Assembly: GCA_030680655.1 (NCBI GenBank)
Contig: JAUXUZ010000323.1
Coordinates: forward strand, 1-8,603
From: Phycisphaerales bacterium
GTDB lineage: Bacteria; Planctomycetota; Phycisphaerae; Phycisphaerales; UBA1924
Direction: 5' to 3'
Length of the DNA stretch: 8,603 nt
The notes below the pieces were generated by a model that was given only the letters and a program-made list of their open reading frames with translations, was not told the DNA's origin and searched no databases. Each line of letters starts with the position of its first letter. Within the stretch, counting starts at the first letter, position 1. Both the position numbers and the translations under genes were made by a program. This document shows positions 4,906 to 8,603 of the stretch, piece by piece.

Positions 4906-7900
4906 GCACACAGACACCGCTGGGTGAAGGCGCGTGCCTCGACGAGGGGGCGGTGCTGAGGCTCGCCCACGGCGACGGCGCTGCTACCGCGGAAGAAGCT
5001 GCGCACCTGGCCTCGTGCGCCCCGTGCGCCGCCCGCGTCGACGACGCGCGGCGGGAAGCGGAGTTTCTCGGCCGCGCCCGCGGTCTGCTCGGTGATGACC
5101 TCGGCCCGATCGGTGCGCCACGTCTGGCGGGGTACCGGCCGCTGGGTGTGATCAGCACCGGGGCGCAGGGCGTGGTCTACCAAGCGCGGCAGGAGTCGAC
5201 CCAGCGGATCGTCGCGATCAAAGTGCTCGCGGCGGAGGGCGCGGGCTCAAAGACCAGCGGCGAAGAAGGGACGGGCGATGCGCACGGCACGGCGTCGGCC
5301 ACCCGCCGCAGGATGCGGGCCGAGCGCGAGGTGGAGATCATCGCGCGGCTGCGCCACCCCAACATCGTGGCCGTGCACGAGTCGCGCACGATCGGGGCAG
5401 ACAAGGCCGGGGTGGGCGGGCGTGTTGCGCTGGTGATGGAGTATGTCGACGGCGTTCCGCTCGACCAGTGGAAGCCGCCGGCCGCGGCGAGTGAGGGTGA
5501 CCGGCTGCGGGCCGTGCTCCGTGTGTTCGTCGCGGTCTGCGCGGGTGTGCACCATGCGCACCTCAACGGCGTGATCCACCGCGACCTCAAGCCTGACAAC
5601 ATCCTGGTCACCGCAGACGGCCGACCGGTGGTGTTGGATTTCGGCATCGCTAAGCTGAACGCGGTGGGCGGCGGGCCGGGGCTCCGCACCACGGCGACGG
5701 GCGACTTCGCCGGTACGCCCGCGTACGCGTCGCCCGAGCAAGTGTCGGGCAAGCCGGAAGAGATCAACGCGCTGACCGACGTCTACTCGCTGGGTGTGAT
5801 CCTCTACCGCCTTGTCTGCCACGCGCTCCCCTACGACCTTGGTGAGTCGATCTTCGAGGCGGCGCGGGTCATTCACACGGTTGAGCCCGAGCGGCCGCGC
5901 CGGCGTGACCCGGCGATCCCGGCCGATCTTGAAGCTGTCATCCTGCGGGCGTTGAAGAAGGAGAAGGAGGGGCGTTACCAGTCGGCCGCGGCGCTCGGGC
6001 AGGATATTGAGCGGTTCCTCGCCGGCGAACCCGTCGAAGCGCGGAGCGAGAGCGGGTGGTACCTGCTGCGCAAGGCGGTGATGGTCAACCGCCGGAGGCT
6101 GGCGCTGGTCGGCGCGGCGGCGGCGCTGGTAATTGTCGCGGGTGTCACGGTCGCGCTGAGCCTCGCCAGCGCGACTTCCTCGGCAAGGCTGGCGGAGGTT
6201 CGCAAAGAGCAGGCCCGCGCCGAGCACGTGCGGGCCCGGGCGGTGACCGAGCTGCTCCGCGAGGCGATGCCCAACGTCGACCCTCAGCGCCCGGAGTTGA
6301 GCTTCGTGATCGGCAAGGGGCTCAGCCGCCTGTATTACCGGCTCGAGACCGGGGCATTCGCCGACGACCAAGAGGTCGACCAGGAGATCCGCCGCCTCTG
6401 GGCCGGCGTCTACACAGGGTTTGGAGGCAAGGCGGCCACGCAGGTCGAGTACGCCGAGGTGTCACTCCGTCACGGTCTGGTACGGTTGCGAGAAGAACAC
6501 AAAGGAAAGGCGGGGCACCCGGAGATCGCCTCGTCGCTCCACCAGCTCGCTGCCGTCTTGCTGGTGCGCAGCCGATTCAGCGAGGCCGAGAAAGTCTGCC
6601 GCGAGTCGCTGGCGATGCGCGAGCGCCTGCTCGGGAGCGGCAGCCTCTTCACCTGCGAGTCGCGGGCGCTCCTCGCCCGTGTGCTCATCGCCCGGGGTGA
6701 CCCGCGCGGCGCCGAACTCCAGGCCGATGCCGCCCTGACCGGGCTGGCCCTGCTGCCCGCCCTCGATACCGACCTGCTCGTGGCCTCGATGCAGTCGCTC
6801 AAGGCACGCCTGCGCATGGAGGAGAAGCGGTTCACGGCGGCCGAGCCGTTGGTGCGCGATGCCCTGATGCGCCGTTTCCGCACACTCCCCCCCGACGACC
6901 CCGAGGCGATGGCCTCGCTGGCCGACGCGGCCGAGCTCGCCGAGTTCGCGCCGCAGCTTGAACTGAGCGTGAAGGTCCGCGACGCGTGGTTCGCGCCGGG
7001 GCAGGTCGTCGACGGTCCTGCAGTGGCCGCGGCGGTTCGGCGCGATATCCCCATCATCCGTGAGCCGACCCGCGGCAACTACATGGTCGCCGTTGAGTCG
7101 GGGCGGACCGACGCCCTCGGCCGTCTCATGAGGCTGCAGGAAGAACTGCTGGGCAAGATGAGCGTCTCGCTCGTTGGCACGCTGCTGATGCAAGTCGAGG
7201 CGGCTACCGGAGAAGCGAAGCTGGAGGAACGCTCCAAGGCCGCGCTGCGGGCCGCCGACATCGTCAGCGACCACCTCGGCCCAAACCACTTTGCGGTGCT
7301 GGTCTGCATCCAGGACGCAGCGGTTGCGCTGGTCTTTGCCGGCCACAACGACCGCGCCGTCGAACTCGCCCGACGGTCGTGCCAGATCTGGGACGCGGTT
7401 CCCGACTATTCGCGTGACAAGCTGATGGCCGCCAACGCCCATCGGTACTTGCTCTGGTTCCTGTCGCTCGCCGGGAGGCACCAGGAGACCCTGGACGAAG
7501 CCCACCGCGCCATCGACATGCTCACGGCGGTGGTCGGCCCCGAACACCACACCGTCGGCTTCTGCGAGGGTGTACTCGCCTACAGCCTGTGCGGCCTTGG
7601 TGACTACGCGGGAGCCGACGCTCACTCCAAGCGCGCCCTCGAGATCGTGACGGCCTCGCCCGCGACGCCGAAGGACCAGTCGGCTCACGTCAGGTTCATG
7701 CGTGGCCACATCCTGTTTCGGACGCACCCGGAGCGCCGCGACGAGGCGCGGGCGCACCTGCAGGAGGCCTGGGACGAGTATTACTACGCCATCGGCCGGA
7801 CGTACGTGGGCCAGACGGTGCTGATCCAGGACCTGATCGACATCTGCGTGCAGTCGCACGATGACGAGGGCGCGAAGCTGTGGCGGAGCCGCATGCCGAT

Positions 7901-7934
7901 CGTTCCTGTCCATCTCACGCAACCCGGACCGTGA
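4902..7934 (+). CDS. Transmembrane Hanks-type Ser/Thr kinase with N-terminal anti-sigma-like zinc motif and C-terminal TPR region
   Basis: 1010 residues from GTG 4902, in the GTGA overlap with the sigma gene and preceded by GAGGAGG (4891-4897). Residues 12-42 contain C12-x22-H35-x3-C39-x2-C42, the layout of the zinc-binding anti-sigma (ZAS/zf-HC2) motif. The kinase domain covers about 78-370. It has Lys107 in VAIK, Glu143 in helix C, HRDLKPDN (226-233), DFG (246-248) and SPE (277-279), so it should be active. The Gly-rich loop is ISTGAQGVVY, with Ser85 in place of the first Gly. A Ser/Gly/Thr-rich insert sits between Lys107 and helix C. One membrane span lies at about 400-423 after RRR. The rest (about 424-1010) is helical with TPR-like units near 546-580 and 800-920, predicted outside the cytoplasm. 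It probably phosphorylates or holds the partner sigma factor in response to a signal. Confidence 0.92.
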   Translation: MSTQTPLGEGACLDEGAVLRLAHGDGAATAEEAAHLASCAPCAARVDDARREAEFLGRARGLLGDDLGPIGAPRLAGYRPLGVISTGAQGVVYQARQESTQRIVAIKVLAAEGAGSKTSGEEGTGDAHGTASATRRRMRAEREVEIIARLRHPNIVAVHESRTIGADKAGVGGRVALVMEYVDGVPLDQWKPPAAASEGDRLRAVLRVFVAVCAGVHHAHLNGVIHRDLKPDNILVTADGRPVVLDFGIAKLNAVGGGPGLRTTATGDFAGTPAYASPEQVSGKPEEINALTDVYSLGVILYRLVCHALPYDLGESIFEAARVIHTVEPERPRRRDPAIPADLEAVILRALKKEKEGRYQSAAALGQDIERFLAGEPVEARSESGWYLLRKAVMVNRRRLALVGAAAALVIVAGVTVALSLASATSSARLAEVRKEQARAEHVRARAVTELLREAMPNVDPQRPELSFVIGKGLSRLYYRLETGAFADDQEVDQEIRRLWAGVYTGFGGKAATQVEYAEVSLRHGLVRLREEHKGKAGHPEIASSLHQLAAVLLVRSRFSEAEKVCRESLAMRERLLGSGSLFTCESRALLARVLIARGDPRGAELQADAALTGLALLPALDTDLLVASMQSLKARLRMEEKRFTAAEPLVRDALMRRFRTLPPDDPEAMASLADAAELAEFAPQLELSVKVRDAWFAPGQVVDGPAVAAAVRRDIPIIREPTRGNYMVAVESGRTDALGRLMRLQEELLGKMSVSLVGTLLMQVEAATGEAKLEERSKAALRAADIVSDHLGPNHFAVLVCIQDAAVALVFAGHNDRAVELARRSCQIWDAVPDYSRDKLMAANAHRYLLWFLSLAGRHQETLDEAHRAIDMLTAVVGPEHHTVGFCEGVLAYSLCGLGDYAGADAHSKRALEIVTASPATPKDQSAHVRFMRGHILFRTHPERRDEARAHLQEAWDEYYYAIGRTYVGQTVLIQDLIDICVQSHDDEGAKLWRSRMPIVPVHLTQPGP

Positions 7935-7969
7935 AGCGGAGCGGCTCGCAGGTCCGCCGACAATGCGAC

Positions 7970-7998
7970 GAGCCCCGAGCGTCAGGCGCCCGGGGCTC
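7970..7998. terminator. Strong hairpin between convergent genes, likely bidirectional terminator
   Basis: The arm GAGCCCCGAGCG (7970-7981) pairs with CGCCCGGGGCTC (7987-7998) around TCAGG: eight outer pairs, one A-C mismatch and three inner pairs. It sits 35 bases past the kinase stop and 34 bases past the stop of the opposing gene. No T-tract follows on either strand, so this is not a textbook intrinsic terminator. Position and stem strength make a terminator role for both strands likely. Confidence 0.7.
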
Positions 7999-8032
7999 AT
8001 CAATGGACAGGTGTGTTGTTCGCCAAGCGGGA

Positions 8033-8603
8033 TCAGCAACCGGCGAAGAACTGATCGATAAAGACGATGAAATCGTTGTTGTCGAACAGCCCGTCCGCTC
8101 CGGCGACGCCGCCCTGCATGCCCTTGTCGGCGATCGGGTTCTGATTGAAGAAGTAGTTGATGAAGACCACGAAGTCGTTGTTGTCGAGCACACCGTCGGC
8201 CCCGGCGACGCCGCCCTGGCTGCCGACATCCGCCGGGCCGCAGCCCAGCGGCAGGTTGTAGCGCAGGTTGAGCGTCACGGTGCGGGCCACCGTGTCGGGG
8301 TTGGTCGCGCCGAACTCGGTTGTGCCCAGGGCCGCCGTGCCCGTGCCGGAGACATAGGGGACCGCCGCGACGTAGTACGTGCCAGCGGCGAGGGAACTGT
8401 CACGCCCGTTGCGGGGCATCGAGTTGCCGATGGGTGCACGGGGGCCGACGGCGCCGAAGCTCAACTGCGAGAGGTTGCCCGAGCCGTCATCGTCGTCGAA
8501 GGCGAGGCGCTGGCCCGCGTTGGCCGAATCGCCGCCGTAGAGGCCGATGATCGTATCGAACAGCGGCGTGGTCCCCTCGGTGTCGCTATCCAGGAAGGTG
8601 CCC
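8033..8603 (-). CDS. Secreted PPC-like domain protein with paired C-terminal EF-like modules (5' partial)
   Basis: The frame is open to the right edge of the window, so the start lies beyond it; 189 residues are visible. A TTG at 8464 could be mistaken for a start, but the coding pattern continues upstream of it without break. The visible N-terminal part has LFDTIIGLYGG, LAFDDDDGSGN and AGTYYVAAVPY. In that order they match the calcium-binding PPC/DVUA0089-like beta-sandwich domain found at the C-terminal side of many secreted proteins. A linker with TVTLNLRYNLPLG leads into a 69-residue paired EF-like module ending in Cys. The gene converges on the kinase gene across a hairpin. What lies upstream in the protein, possibly a catalytic domain, cannot be seen. 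Confidence 0.85.
   Translation of the reverse strand, partial: GTFLDSDTEGTTPLFDTIIGLYGGDSANAGQRLAFDDDDGSGNLSQLSFGAVGPRAPIGNSMPRNGRDSSLAAGTYYVAAVPYVSGTGTAALGTTEFGATNPDTVARTVTLNLRYNLPLGCGPADVGSQGGVAGADGVLDNNDFVVFINYFFNQNPIADKGMQGGVAGADGLFDNNDFIVFIDQFFAGC
8036..8242 (-). repeat. Paired 34-residue EF-like module (copy 4 of 4, inverted)
   Basis: On the minus strand it runs from Cys-Gly-Pro-Ala-Asp (8242) to the terminal Ala-Gly-Cys (8036). The core codons start at 8185 and 8083, again 102 bp apart. This copy uses GGVAGADG where the plus-strand copies have GGxPGxDG, and Lys replaces the linker Arg (ADKG), so it belongs to a slightly different subgroup. Confidence 0.75.

Noticed and set aside
5247..6371. 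374-codon antisense frame over the kinase domain
   Set aside because: Same reason: no recognisable domain or signal, and the coding strand carries HRDLKPDN and DFG.
6462..8039. 525-codon open frame antisense to the kinase gene
   Set aside because: It mirrors a strongly supported gene with full kinase motifs. Its translation is Arg/Gly/His-rich without domains, as is usual for antisense frames in GC-rich DNA.
8320..8550. 76-codon Arg-rich plus-strand frame opposite the minus-strand secreted protein
   Set aside because: It is a shadow of the minus-strand frame, which continues uninterrupted with PPC-like motifs.

Overview
The window is GC-rich and tightly packed. Its genes point to a planctomycete, most likely of the class Phycisphaerae. 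The evidence is an ECF sigma factor with the planctomycete-style region 4 ending (VYVARSRV), a Hanks-type Ser/Thr kinase with a C-terminal TPR region directly downstream of it, and a set of secreted repeat proteins with dockerin/EF-hand-like C-terminal modules (CPAD...DGxLDNNDFIVFI). The class assignment is inferred from gene content; there is no rRNA or other marker here.

Layout. Bases 1-1095 are the 3' part of a secreted beta-propeller-like (PD40/TolB-type repeat) protein. Bases 1096-1377 are intergenic and hold a C-rich tract (G-quadruplex motif on the minus strand), a promoter-like site and a Shine-Dalgarno sequence. Two tandem paralogues follow: a one-repeat secreted protein (1378-1827) and a six-repeat version (1911-3143) built from exact 129-bp units. 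Next comes a signal-peptide protein with a planctomycete/PEP-CTERM-type extracellular domain (3270-4082). A two-gene operon then encodes the ECF sigma factor (4264-4905) and a 1010-residue transmembrane kinase (4902-7934). The two genes overlap by 4 bp, and the kinase carries an N-terminal anti-sigma-like zinc motif. A convergent minus-strand gene, cut by the right edge (8033-8603), encodes another secreted protein. A strong hairpin lies between the two convergent ends.

How the genes may work together. The sigma factor and kinase look like one signalling unit: the kinase has a C-x22-H-x3-C-x2-C motif that could hold the sigma factor, a cytoplasmic kinase domain, one membrane span and a large TPR region. 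The five secreted proteins all end in a C-terminal module that starts just after one cysteine and finishes with a cysteine as the last residue of the protein. Four carry the same paired 34-residue EF-like module and one carries a short single dockerin-like module. This suggests a shared sorting, attachment or calcium-dependent assembly system at the cell surface. A regulatory link between the sigma/kinase pair and the secreted proteins rests on proximity only.
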